Assembly: GCA_029204225.1 (NCBI GenBank)
Contig: CM055098.1
Coordinates: forward strand, 51,381,287-51,445,286
DNA from: Diphasiastrum complanatum
Taxonomy: Eukaryota > Streptophyta > Lycopodiopsida > Lycopodiales > Lycopodiaceae
Reading direction: 5' to 3'
DNA: 64,000 nt
Shown here: positions 48,560 to 60,030 of the stretch, piece after piece
Numbering within the stretch: position 1 is the stretch's first letter
Layout: every line of letters begins with the position of its first letter
Notes under the pieces: model-generated
Told to the model about the DNA's origin: nothing
Databases searched by the model: none
What the model saw: only the letters and a program-made list of their open reading frames with translations
Translations under genes and position numbers: made by a program

Positions 48560-49820
48560 TACTTGTATTATATTACATTTCATAATACAAAAAGATTTTT
48601 GTATAGGAGAAGGCCCCGGGCGGGGGCCTTCACCTACCGTGAAAACCAAAAGATATTTTTTGTTTTTTTTTGTTTTTAAATAAACTTTTTTATAATTAGA
48701 AAGTTTAAGGTTATTCTTTGCATGTTTCTAGATATAATAATTCCATACATCTGCGACGTTTAAAAAATAGCAAGTCCTAAATTTATGTGTATATCCAGTT
48801 TTTCAAAAATAACAATAAATACATAATGTAATTTATAAAAAATAACAACTGAATCTTACAAGATTGTAAGGTGCTTCTCAGAATTTCTAAAAATAACAAA
48901 GGTACCTTACAACTTGTAAGGTATTTATTGCTCTTATAATTTTCAAAAAATAATTGCAAGTGCAATATTATGCCAATTAAGGCAACCTCCAAATACACTC
49001 TCAAAAAATATGGAGGTTGTTACGTAAAGGGGAAGGCCCCAATCCGAGGGCATTCCCCGTTATAAAGTCACTAGCAAAAAAAATTTAAACCCATGTTTTT
49101 ACTTTTTACTTGACGTAGAGAACTGCTGAGCCGCATGTCTCTGACTTAGGCTATGGAGGTGGGGTTGGATAGGATCGCGCTTGAGCCACCAGAATATAGT
49201 AGTGATTGGTGGGCCGCAGGTTCTTTTGCAGAGATATGTTGGCCGCACTAGGAGCGCAAACTAGTTGTCAAGTTTTGTCAGGTTTTGTTTTCTGATTGGT
49301 AGCTTCATTTTTGATTTCATGAAAGGTTTTTATTTTTGATTTTTTTATAGTTGTAAATTTTTTCTCAATTTACCTATGCAGTAAAACAGTCTCTGAGGAG
49401 GGACCTTACACGAATGTAAGGTTCCTCTGATAGTTGTGTTAGTACAGCTGTCAAATTATGCCATGTAATAGTTCTTCTAAATACACACAAATTTTTTTGA
49501 TAGTGCTTTACGTATAGGGGAAGGCCCCCGCCCTGGGGCCTTCCCCTACGTAAATAACTGTAGGTTTTTTTTAAAAAAAATTCCTAGTTTTAGAAAGTCA
49601 ACTTCTCGAAAATAGTATATTTGGATTCGTGCGACTTTCTAAAAATAAAAAATAAACCTTACAAAAATGTAAGGTGCTTCTCAAAATTACTAAAAAAATA
49701 GCACCTTATAAATCTATAAGGTATTTATTGCTTTTATAATTTTGAAAAGTACAAAATTATGCCATTTAAGTCAATTTTCAAATACAATGCAAAAAAATCT
49801 GCAAGTATTTACGTCTGTTG
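48560..49820. repeat. tandem array of about 0.3-0.5 kb units with GC-rich hairpins
   Basis: Units share GTAAGGTGCTTCTCA, AAGGTATTTATTGC and AAATACA blocks. At three junctions a GGGGAAGGCCCC word faces its complement: 48,606-48,634, 49,019-49,060 (weaker) and 49,508-49,553. The last has arms TTACGTA(TA)GGGGAAGGCCCC and GGGGCCTTCCCCTACGTAA around a six-base loop. A fourth boundary near 49,810 keeps only TTTACGTC. No coding is seen. Confidence 0.75.
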
Positions 49821-50020
49821 ATTGACTAGTAGCTTGCTTAAATTTGCATGCTTTTTGAAACTTTTGATAATTATGACAAATTTGCATTCTTTTGTCAAAC
49901 CATTGAAAAGTTGCAAAATGTAAGTGTTTTTAATGCTGGTTCCACCATGTTATATACTTTTAAGGAATGGCAATATGAGAGCTAACTGCACAATCTATAT
50001 TAATCGAAATAATAGTGTCA

Positions 50021-50139
50021 CAAGGCAGCTCACGCTGCCCGTCACGCTGACATTATTATTTTCAAACTTCCCCCTCTCTCAAGCTTCAGGGCAAGTCACG
50101 CTGCTTGGTCACACATGCTCGGGCAGCGTGACGCTGCCC
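50021..50139. repeat. cluster of CACGCTGC words and a near-palindrome
   Basis: CACGCTG or its complement occurs five times in 120 bases. GGGCAGCGTGACGCTGCCC at 50,121-50,139 is palindromic except for its centre. The stretch is far more GC-rich than its surroundings and lies about 450 bases upstream of the proposed LSM7 start. Confidence 0.7.
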
Positions 50140-50583
50140 AAAATACCTGTGCTTGTGGGGAGACTGGACGGGGGAGGAAGAGGGGGGAAATTTAAAATGT
50201 TTGCCGGCCTCCCTTGGGCAAGCACACTTAGGCTAGTTATAGTAAAAGGAGTTTGCCACTACTATACAAGTGTCTAAAGCTTGCATATTGTTTTTCATGT
50301 ATTTGTGGACTTGGATGTGAATCTCAAGCTGCACAGAAGCAAGCTTCTAGTTAGTATTATCCTTCAATGTAGATTGCAGTTAAAGCCAGGAATAAGTCCA
50401 ACAGTGGGCTACCATTAGGGTTAGATTTCAGGCACGGCAAATGCAAAGTGAATTTCTTGTGTGCGCTGTAATGTAAGATTCTTACTTGGGTTTTTGCTCT
50501 TTCTGAGGTTTTGGGGTTGCGAAGTAGCGTGCGTATCTGAGAGGGAGGTGCAGCAGGGTGCCAGCAACTCGGCAAAGTTAGAC

Positions 50584-51301
50584 ATGGTTCGTACGATATG
50601 CATCTCTAAGTCTTTGGTTCCAGTTGTTCCGTAGTCAAATTTTGGTTGATGCATGATTTCTCATTGTGGCGGTATCATGGCTGGCTTTGTTTTAATCAGT
50701 TCTGTGTCTGCTCGTCAATTTATGTAAGATAAAAATTTAGATCTTATCTGGCAAAGATTTCAATCTGGAGCCATTGTTTTTACCTCGGATTTTTTCCCTA
50801 AAATGTTCCGGTTTTTGCTACCTGTCCATTGGACATTCATGCGTTCACTAGGCTTGTCAAGTTTGTTGCCCTAATCTTTACTTTAAAATAAGATTTTTGT
50901 ATGTTATACCACAAACTCTATTCCTAGTTGGATTTATCTGATTCTTTTGTAATCATTTCCCCCTAAAAATTTTGCACTTTTTTTTTCAAAGCTTTAAGAT
51001 ACTAGTATATTTTCACAAATGTATAGATACAAAAAGTAAACGGCAACCCAAGGCCGAAACAGTGTGAAACATGTTAGGGTGCACTATACATGATTAAATA
51101 AAAGAGGACGCACACCACTATGGGAGGCAGCAGCTGAGAGCGGGGAGGTAGACCTGTCAAAACCTATCAATTTCACACTGTCCACATCCTCCAGAGGACT
51201 GAGAGCCTGCACATGCCAGAGAGTTAAAGAGGAGCGTTCCTGGAAGAGAGAGAGAGGCCGGTTGCTGTGATGGAAGAAGGGTTGTAGCAATTGTGATGCA
51301 A

Positions 51302-51354
<53 letters not shown>

Positions 51355-54213
51355 CATTAGTGTCTTAGTGTCTTTTCCAAGCCAAGAGACATGTAAGACG
51401 AAAAAAGTACATGTCAATTGTGTAGGATCATTGGGAGCATATGAATTTATGAAATGTCTCCGAAAGAATAAAGAAAAATTGCATGTAGATCTAAAGTACT
51501 AAAACATAATAGAGTAGATGTCTTGCTATAAAGAGACTTTGCGTTGGTATAGTAGTCAATGTCATCTGTCTTGCTATAAAGAGACTTTGCGTTGGTATAG
51601 TAGTCAATGTCATCATGTCCTGCTGCTACTGAAGACCCTAAAAATGATGCCTTGAGGCAGTAGCCTAAAATTGATGTCTGCAGCCTCAAAAACTGATGCT
51701 TTCAGCCCTAAAAATGATGCCTCATGCTCCATAAATTGTTTGCTATGTTTTATAAATATGGAATGGCATTCCATGGTTTGATTAACTTTGCAAGCTAGTT
51801 GGTGCCACTTGTATCTTGTCATTCGGTTTATTTTTTTTTTTGGGGGGGGAGTGGGGGCTATCTTGACCCCCGTGTCAAATTATGAGATGTTCTATTTGTG
51901 TCTTTGCATTTTCTAACCTTACGAACTCACTGATCGACAGAAATTCTCCTTATCTGAATCTCTTATTGCAAAGTGACTCTACTAGAATAAAGCGTAAGGG
52001 TTGGATTTTACATGAGCTAGGTGTCACTACGTGACACAAAGTTTTTGCAATCTGATGTAGTGATACTTTGATTGGAATTAAGGTAACAAAGATGGTAGTT
52101 CAAGTTCATTGAATTTTTTTCATGATTGAGCTCCCTGATAATTTTCTTTGGTTGGCAGTCAGGTCGCAAAGAGACAGTCCTTGACCTGGCAAGATTTGTG
52201 GACAAGGGAGTCTCTGTGAAACTAAGTGGTGGCAGACAGGGTGGGTCTTACTTTCCTGCTTTCCTCTATTCCTTGACAGCAAAACATCAGAGATCACATA
52301 GCACAAATTAGATGTTGGAAGTTATATGGTTCCAGCTGTACCTATCTATAACGTGTCTGTCTTTCATCTAGCATACGCTCACTCAATTGTGGACGTCTTT
52401 TTTGGAATTATGACATTTGTCCTGGAAATTTTCTCTGTCATTTTAGAAATGTTTTAGTAAATTTAAGCTTGAAATGCACCTTCACATGATATTAAATCTG
52501 GAATAATTCTTGTAGGTGCATGTGCACCTGAGCTCCCTACCTTGAGGGGAGGAAGGGAGCCTTTAACCACCAGGCCACTTATTTGCGGACTAGAATAATG
52601 TTAATGAAGAAACAGAACGTGATGCTTTCTGACTTATTATCTATCATCTTCTAGCACTTGGTGTTACTATATAAGATGTGTTGGTTGCATCATATAACAG
52701 AAGTTTATTGATGCTACTAGAGTAAAGATTGCAAAGAATTCCAAAAGCTTTATTTCAATGTGATAAGATGTCTCCATCACATTGAGATGTAAATCGGCAT
52801 AGTGTTATATTCTGCAAGATGCTGCAGAATGCTGTTGAGATTTATAGCATGTTCTTAACGTAAGTGTATGGTTCCTCATGATTGGGAGACTCATTAATTG
52901 TAATTTTTCTCTGTGAAGTATCGTATCATACTGGTGCGTTGAGGACTACATTTGTACTGTTGCTGGTTTCATGGATACTTTTAACCAACCTTCATTTGTT
53001 TACATTTTAAAAATGAGTATTCTGCTTACTAAGATATTTCATTAACTCAGTGACAGGGACACTGAAGGGATATGACCAGCTTTTGAATCTCGTGCTTGAT
53101 GAGGCAGTAGAGTCTTTACGAGGTGAATCCTGGTTTTGGTGCACATTAGGCTTGATGGTGTTGGCTGTTTGAATATGTTACCACATTCATGATGAGGATT
53201 ACATAGTAGTGCTGAAGCTCGATGCAACTTGTATTGGAAGAATGGATAAGCATTATATAATCAGGCCAAAGCAGCTTCTTCAACATTGAGTTAATGAAAA
53301 AGCACAGTGGTTCAGTTGTGTATAACCATTGTCTTAGTCCATCAACCAGAATCCATTGGAATATCACAAAGTGGCTTGGTCATGAGCAGTTTCTTGTCTT
53401 GAACATACTCTGAACCTGTTTGAGACTGCATTAAAACTTATTGATCTGTCACTTGTGGGCAGTGCAAACACAGTGAATCCACACTAACAAAGTGCCAAAA
53501 GTTCCCTAAGACTAAAACTCTACATCTTGGAAGTTGGTTTCTTTTGTTGTTCGAGTGTGGTTTCCTTCTTTTAGGCTCTTTTAGTAACTTTTCTAATAAC
53601 ATGACCTAGAACTTGCTGTTTTGACTAAGCTTGTGTTCACTGAATCTTGCTTTGGAATAATGTTTGTTCTTGTGATTGTTAAGAAAATTGTCTTGCCGCC
53701 TCAATAGAATGTCAGTTTGACATGTCCATCAAGTTCACCAATTGTGGTGGCTATTTTGTGTGTAGATCAAGATGATCCTTTGAAGATTACTGAGCAAACA
53801 AGGTTTTTGGGCTTGATAGTAAGTTCTACCTTGCTCCATTGATAGATTTGAGCTATTTTGGGAATTTGGAAAGCTGGCATATTTGAAGAAGAGAGATGTT
53901 TTCCATACATCACCATTAGACATTTACTTGAGCTATTTGATTATTTGTTTGTTTCATTGTATTCAGAAGCACCTGAGACTAGTAAGTTATGTTTGCTCCT
54001 GCAGCCTTCTTGGTTTGTACTAAGTTTGAATCCTTGTATGTTTAAATATTCGAATGTATACTCAATGATTTTAGGCTTGTGTAATCTACACCATATATTG
54101 CAAATATGCACTTTGATTTGCAGGTTTGTCGAGGTACAGCTGTGATGCTCGTGGCTCCAACTGATGGAACAGACGAGATACCAAACCCCTTTTTGCAAGC
54201 GGAGGGTGCCTGA
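50584..54213 (+). CDS. LSM7: U6 snRNA-associated Sm-like protein LSM7
   Basis: A five-exon gene encoding 99 residues, the usual LSM7 length. Exon 2 is 52,159-52,240 (SGRKETVLDLARFVDKGVSV, KLSGGRQ), exon 3 is 53,051-53,122 (TGTLKGYDQLLNLVLDEAVE), exon 4 is 53,766-53,818 (DQDDPLKITEQTRFLGLI) and exon 5 is 54,124-54,213 (VCRGTAVMLVAPTDGTDEI to QAEGA and TGA). All three internal junctions are GT-AG and keep frame. Exon 1 seems to supply only the start Met; ATG at 50,584-50,586 followed by GTTCGT is my best candidate, which makes intron 1 about 1.57 kb. Sm1 (exons 2-3) and Sm2 (exon 5) motifs are complete. LSM7 sits in the LSM2-8 ring on U6 snRNA in the nucleus and the LSM1-7 ring in cytoplasmic mRNA decapping. 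Introns carry a GA run, small tandem repeats and a possible SINE. Confidence 0.9.
51305..51352. repeat. (GA)n microsatellite in LSM7 intron 1
   Basis: An uninterrupted GA run of about 24 units, inside the first intron if the proposed LSM7 start is right. Confidence 0.97.
51519..51611. repeat. 48-bp tandem duplication in LSM7 intron 1
   Basis: TGTCTTGCTATAAAGAGACT begins at 51,519 and again at 51,567. The two copies are identical over about 45 bases, so the duplication is recent. Confidence 0.95.
51640..51724. repeat. short imperfect repeat of CCTAAAAATGATGCC
   Basis: Four related words (CCCTAAAAATGATGCC, CCTAAAATTGATGTC, CCTCAAAAACTGATGC, CCCTAAAAATGATGCC) lie within 85 bases, spaced 20-30 bases apart. 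Confidence 0.75.
52510..52582 (-). mobile_element. possible tRNA-derived SINE fragment in LSM7 intron 2
   Basis: On the minus strand GTGGCCTGGTGGTTAA resembles a Pol III A box of tRNA-derived SINEs. A GCTCCCT...AGGGAGC stem follows. The B box is not convincing. GGAATAAT and AGAATAAT flank it and could be a decayed target-site duplication. Confidence 0.35.
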
Positions 54214-54559
54214 TTCGTATAAGTCTGGGCCGTATAGTTGCAAGCTAAGGTTTTAAAATGTCCCTTGTGTTTTTGTTAACATTTGCAGTCCCCTTCTTAA
54301 GATATAATCCATATTTTAGAAGGTATGTTGAACATTTACAGAGGCTTTCATGAGATACAGTCCATGTTTTGATACTTAAATAGCTGTATCTCAAGTTACA
54401 TATTTAGGCACTGTCACTGTATTGCCACTATGCTTATGTCACTACACAAAAGCACGAGTTTTCACATAGGAAGCTGTCACGGTCTTATGACATTTTTTGT
54501 CTTGTCACCACACTAACATATGCTACTTACAAATTTCAGAAAAGATCATGAGAGTAGGC
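54214..54559. other. LSM7 3' flank
   Basis: Presumed 3' untranslated region and terminator of LSM7. I see no textbook AATAAA close to the stop. Nothing else is assigned. Confidence 0.35.
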
Positions 54560-55640
54560 TTCAGTGGTTGGATTAACTAGACGCTTTGTGCACTTAAAAT
54601 ATGAATAAGCTCTCATTCAGCATGCAATTATGAACTGGGAGTTTGAGCAGCTCCGAAATCTGACCAACAATTTCACCTCTGAATTTGACATGAAGACATG
54701 ACAGCTGGCTTTCAATGAAAAGTATGTTAATGATTCGTTTGGAAAAATAGAGCTATTTTTTCAGAACGATGACTATCTTTTGATAGGCACCAAAAGATCT
54801 TTACTTGACCTTATTTTCAAAATGCAATTGTCAAGAATAACTGGTCAAATTGCAACAGAGCTTGGATTGACTTTAAACCTCGGGTGATTGCTGAATCGAA
54901 AACGAGATGATGCATCTAAACCATTTAATTATCGTCTTTGGTTGTTCTTTTGTTTATGGAAAAGTAGAACTTTGTTTCTTATGATATTGTTAATGATAGA
55001 GATCCCAAGTTTATAGGTCACTTTTGGTCAGCTATATTCCATAAGCTGGAAATTTTGCTTAGTTTTAGTTTTACTGATCATCTTGAACTAGATGGATACA
55101 TGAAGAGAACTAATCAGACTATCGAGAATATGGTGAAGACATGTGTTTCACAGGCAGTCTTAGTGGGAGGACTACATTCCTTCAATTGAGTTTGCTTACA
55201 ATAGTAGATAACATTTTGTTACAAGTTATAGTCCCTTTATGCTAATGTACAATTTTCAATCTAGATCCCCGATAAATGTGGAAACGAAGTTTGTTAAGAT
55301 TACGAAAGTTGTGGATTTTCTGCATGATATGCAAGAAATGTTGCAAGTGGCACATGATTGTATTCATAGTGCTCAGGATAGAGCTAAGCACTAGGCTGAT
55401 CTTAAGAGATCTCCCGGAGATTTTAAAGTTGATTACTGAGTATATCTTAGAATTCCACAAGATTCTAGGACTATGCGTACAGAAGCATTATAAGTTGTCT
55501 ATTAGATATTGTGGTCTTGGTCAATCGTTATGATAATACTTCTTTGGCATGAGGAACCAAAACGCAAGAACTCACCCACAATTATATCCATCTTACTCAA
55601 AAGGATATTCACAGTAAGCTCTGTTTGTGAAATATTTGAA
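54560..55640 (+). pseudogene. chromovirus-type gypsy integrase remnant
   Basis: The stretch FFQNDDYLLIGTKRSLLDLI recalls the LF..D.L..P...LR..LI segment before the integrase zinc domain. Next come VNDRDPKFIGHFW (second catalytic Asp block), LDGYMKRTNQTIENMV (the catalytic Glu block DGQ.ERVNQ..E), and in a shifted frame WEDYIPSIEFAYN and VHDCIHSAQDRAKH-like residues of the C-terminus. Many stops and shifts. The first catalytic Asp block and the zinc domain are not readable. Confidence 0.75.
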
Positions 55641-55687
55641 TGGCAATAGGTGTGTTTGTCATTTGTTGTTTCATTGTTGGACATTAA

Positions 55688-55772
55688 CCCAAGGGAGTTG
55701 GCTCAATTGGTTAGCTTGACATCCAAAGTTTCTTTGGTCTCAAGTTCGAGCCTTCCCTTGGAAACCAAGAAG
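55688..55772 (+). mobile_element. 85-bp tRNA-like retroinsertion (very short SINE) with 16-bp target-site duplication
   Basis: CATTGTTGGACATTAA occurs at 55,672-55,687 and again, identical, at 55,773-55,788, flanking exactly 85 bases. The insert has a Pol III A box (TGGCTCAATTGG, 55,699-55,710) and a B-box-like AGTTCGAGCC (55,743-55,752). It can fold with CCAAGGGA pairing TCCCTTGG as an acceptor-like stem, a hairpin CCAAAG-TTT-CTTTGG in the anticodon position, and a TTCGAGC T-loop. The short A-containing tail AAACCAAGAAG precedes the second duplicate. This is the signature of LINE-driven retroposition of a tRNA-like RNA. Confidence 0.8.
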
Positions 55773-55899
55773 CATTGTTGGACATTAATTCATTGTTGGA
55801 TACTCATTCATTGTATGAATCTCAGCATAGATGGCGCACCAAATATTTTTCTTATTAGGATAACTTTTACGCATGCTTTGTCACTATCTGTACTAACTT

Positions 55900-56780
55900 G
55901 GGCATGACGTTCTTTCAATGCTTAAAGGCTTACCATCGAATTGAGCTTGCATTTTCTCCAACTCCGTTTGTTGTTTTTGACCAGGTTTTTCGAACTCGTC
56001 CATTATCATTTCAACAGTTGAATTGATATTGGTAGAAGCAATAGTTGTAGAAGTTGTGGTAATCTACCCTATTGTATAAGACAACATTCCAATATGCGGT
56101 TCATCATGTAACTCATCATCTTCTTTTCATTCCATTACTTGTTGCAATGTCATATATTGTTCTCAACGTTTGAGCTCACGCTTGATACTCTTTGGCAATC
56201 CTACTAAGAATCACATGATCATGGCCTCATCAGTAATGATATCTAGATCAGATTATGATTTGAGATGCTTGATATGTTCAATGTAATCTTGAACCATATC
56301 TTTTTTTTTTTTTTTTTCCATTTTGATCTTACTCAGCAATAAGAACGGATCATCAAGAAACTTCTTTGGCTTAAAGCACATAGTCAAGGCTACTTTGACA
56401 ACTTTCCAATTAACATGTTCTTCTGGTGCTTAATTATAAAACCAATCTTGTGCAGTTCTCATAAGTGTTATTGGAAACAATTTGAGTGGATCCCTTAGAT
56501 TAACTTCACCATAGATCTCACATGATTTTGTATAGATCTTCAGAAATCTGATTGGATTTGTGACTCTATTATATTTTGATATTTCCAACAGAGGTGTTCG
56601 TTTGATGATAGGATGTGGAAAATTATAATTCACATCATTATCAACTTTTTTTGATTTTCTAAAAAATTCTTCAAACAATGAAAAGTTTGGATAATCATTT
56701 GACTGGTGAATTCTAGTTGTTCAACGGAGATTGATCTAGACTTTTTAGGAAGTAATAAAATCTCAATCTGATCTGAAACA
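55900..56780 (-). pseudogene. gypsy gag remnant
   Basis: The minus-strand frame at 56,678-56,430 ends DPLKLFPITLMRTAQDWFYN, the retrotransposon gag signature (L.LFP.SL.G.A..WF). Downstream frames, with shifts and stops, read like the rest of a plant gypsy gag. A 17-base T run at 56,301-56,317 lies inside it. The copy is degenerate. Confidence 0.7.
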
Positions 56781-56788
56781 ACCTTGAT

Positions 56789-56800
56789 GATGATACCAAA
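56789..56800 (-). promoter_or_regulatory. possible primer-binding site of the minus-strand gypsy gag
   Basis: The minus strand reads TGGTATCATCATC. The first eight bases match an initiator tRNA-Met site, and it lies just upstream of the gag remnant, where a primer-binding site belongs. The second half does not match. Confidence 0.4.
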
Positions 56801-56805
56801 AATTG

Positions 56806-58462
56806 ATTTCTAGATTTAATCTTGGAACAAATAAATTGACACTCTGAAATAGGCAAAATCTTGGATAGCATTGTTGTCACAACTCAAAACTCTCACAGAA
56901 TTGTCAGTAGCTAAATTAAATTGATCTAAACTTAATAATGGCACTGACAAAGGTTATCTCGGCAAGGGTTCGTCTTGCTATTTTTGGATAAAAAATGATT
57001 GAAATGGCTATTCTTGACAAATCTAGCAAAACCAACTTTCGTCCACTTGTTTAAAGATAGATCCTATTGTAATAAATTCTTGGTAGGATCGGCTAAGGTT
57101 TTTATGGAACAACAAATTTTTTTTCCAACTTGGTGAGGGTTTAGAATGGTATTTTTCAAAAATAATCTTCACTTAAAAAAAAGAAGATTTTTGAAATTGT
57201 CAATTCCAAAACTATTGAGTGGAACTCCCTCCATGTAATTTGTTATGATAGTGGGACAAGATGTTTTACTAAACATCCATGAAAGAATGACATGATCTTC
57301 TTTAAATACATATACAAGAAATGCAAATTTTATTTATCATAATATTAACATAGAGTATAATTCATATAGTATTTACAAAAAATCAATTAAGCCTGAAAAG
57401 CTATGAACCACCAGATATCATTCTTTGATTGAACACTAATTTAGTTGAAAATTTTCAAATGTTTTGAATTTGGAAGTGCTCCATTCATGACTACGGAGAC
57501 TAACTCTCTCTCCATTTTTTTCCTTTTATAATTTCAATTCATCTAATTTTGGAACAATTATCAAGGTTTTATTTGTATTCTCATTTGCAATACCATAAAA
57601 TTCTATTATGAATGTTAGCCATTGATCGATATTAATAAATAGATTATTGGAATTGTCATAAAGTAAAGATTCTCCTTCAAGCAATATAGTTTATTGATAT
57701 GAAGTGGAATATCCACTATTTTTTACATGCCCTAATTCAACATGTCCCTTTTATTTTAAGATATACCATTGTGGAATTGAAAACTTGTTAATACTTACTT
57801 GTGTAAATGCTTCCTTTATCAACTTAAACATTGTGGCATATGCTTCAAAATTAATGCTAGAAAAATCACATGCACTTTAAACTAGTTTAATGTTTAGTAT
57901 TTTTTCAACTTCATTCATAATAAAATCAGTAATTGAAACCTTGATATTTTTCATTATATTATTGTTCAATATTGCACAACAAATGTCATTTTCATAAATT
58001 AGTTAATAAAAATATGTACACACATTGTATTGATTGCAACATCGCTAGTATTCAAGTAAGTGGAAATATAAAAGGTACCGATTGCATCAAATTAAAAGTT
58101 TTCAAACAATATAAAATAAGTTAGAACTTACTTGAATGCATGGATCCTTCTTTTTTATAAACCTCCTTTGGATGAAAGATTGCAAATATCCTTTGTTGTA
58201 AATCTCTTTCTTTTATTAATGTCTTTTTATCCAACAAAGTCCATGTCTTTAACCAAGGACAATTATGAGATACACATGGATTAAAATGCAACTTTCATTA
58301 CAATTATTAGTTATAAAATCACGTAGAAAAGACTAACATTTGAATCTCTTTTCTGACGATCTCATTTTTTTCCAAACAGTTTTTTGACTTTAAATTTTTT
58401 CTGTGATACTCCTTTGATATTTTCTTTAATTCTTTTTCTAAAAGATATATTTTTGCATTGAA
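56806..58462. other. AT-rich stretch, possibly LTR and leader of decayed elements
   Basis: The first few hundred bases next to the primer-binding-like site may be a minus-strand 5' LTR. The remainder to 58.46 kb is very AT-rich with no coding frame or repeat I can name. Confidence 0.3.
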
Positions 58463-58987
58463 TGTTGCAGGATATCAACATAAACATGTACCTTGCTAGA
58501 TCAGAGATCTATATTAGTGAATAAGTGTAAGAGATTTGACACCCTACGTGTTTTAGTCCAACCTGATGATTACATTATTATTTGATTAAATAGTTATTAA
58601 TAAAAATACTTTAAATCAATTGTAAAAATTTAGGACAATTACAGGAATAAAATGTCGCAAGGCCAAATGGTCCAGTTAATCAATACAAGTGGATTCTCAC
58701 TCATTTTCAAATTCAAATAATAAAGGGGGTAGAAATTGGCCAATAGCCATTGAGGCCTAGTGCCTAAAATCCACTATAAATAGTGGTACTTTGTGATTCA
58801 TTTTTTATGTTCAATCTAGGGAAATGGAAACTCTACTATCTTGAAATTGAATGTCCTTGCTCTTCATCTTTCTCCATATCTCGTGTTTTATTGCTATATT
58901 GATGTTGTTGGATTTGTAAATTGTTGGATTTGCTATATGTTTCTATTTGTTTGTTTGTTTGTTTGTGTGTGTGTGTGTGTGTATGTG

Positions 58988-59048
<61 letters not shown>

Positions 59049-59200
59049 TAAGTTTGATTATGACAATTAAGATTAATTCTGCATTCATACTACATGTTTG
59101 TGATTATGAATCTAAAAATTGCTATCATGAGAACAAACTACCGAGTGACATGTTAGAATCCGCTTCATCTATAGAGTGACATTTGGCTGGAGATCTCAAA
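58463..59200 (+). repeat. gypsy LTR related to the 36.15-kb LTR, with GT and TA microsatellites
   Basis: It starts TGTTGCAGGATATCAA and aligns with the LTR of gypsy element A through the CACCCT...TTATTTGATT block, a TATAAATA box at 58,775-58,782, GAATGTCCTTGCTCTTC and CATGAGAACAAACTACC. Where the other LTR has a short GA run, this one has TTTG repeats, a GT run and a TA run (58,947-59,046). No internal gypsy coding lies directly beside it, so it is either a solo LTR or the end of a truncated element. Confidence 0.75.
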
Positions 59201-59374
59201 ATGCGAAGTAATTAAAAATGCTCTTGTTTGTATTGCATAAAAACAACAAAATACATGAGGAGAACAAGAATATTTAGAGACCAAAAAGATCCAGACTATA
59301 AACCTATACTACTGGTTCCTACTCATAATGTTCATATTTATACACAACATGCAGAGGTGTGTATAATACACATC

Positions 59375-60030
59375 GTTGGTGTGGAATACCAAGCCAGAGT
59401 CATATTCGAAGCAAGCCATTTTTAGATTAGAAATCATTTTGTCTAAAGTAGGAATACATAAAGACGACAAACTTTTAGGTAAATCAGAAAATACTCCATG
59501 CAAACCGAGCATTGGAGAAAAAATCCAAAGCTTATAGGTTTTTATCAAATTGTTTTGATTTTTTTTTGTTTAGAATTCAACACTCAGTTTGGGAAGAGAT
59601 ATTAGTTGGAACTCGAGCTTTGAGAAATGAGGTCTATTTGGCTACTCAACGTGAAAGTTTGGTAAAATGTCTAAAAACAATAAATTTTTATATATTGATG
59701 TGCAAATGATACAAAAAAACCAATGAATTTGTTGATGTAGTTCAAAGTGCATGGGGAGTAGATCATATAATACATTATATGGTAAGATTTATCTACAATA
59801 TATTGTAGACAACTTTGTGCTACTAATTTATATACTTATGTTACTAATTTAGATTCTACTTTTATGAAATACAACACATATTATGACATCATTCAACATT
59901 ATTTGCAAGAAATAGTGGAAGTCTAACACATGGTCATCACAAAGAATGGAAAAATCTCATTGACAAAGAAAAGAGTATTTTTCAAGGCTTTTGAGTAGTT
60001 GATTTATGAGCTTTGAGTGGGATATGTACA
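59375..60030 (+). pseudogene. unidentified repetitive protein family 1, copy 2
   Basis: VWNTKPESYSKQAIFRLEII followed by SKVGIHKDD, then NEFVDVVQSAWGVDHIIHYM with a GTAAGA donor directly after it, then HHSTLFARNSGSLT and SSQRMEKSH in shifted frames. Block order and the intron position match copy 1 at 10.5-11.36 kb. Stops and frameshifts show that it is not functional. Confidence 0.6.

Noticed and set aside
49924-50277. 117-codon plus-strand frame
   Set aside because: No family signature; it crosses the GC-rich CACGCTG cluster, and composition explains the open frame.
55690-55760. Functional tRNA gene
   Set aside because: A and B boxes are present, but the anticodon arm has a three-base loop and the T-stem pairs poorly; flanking 16-bp duplicates show a retroinsertion instead.
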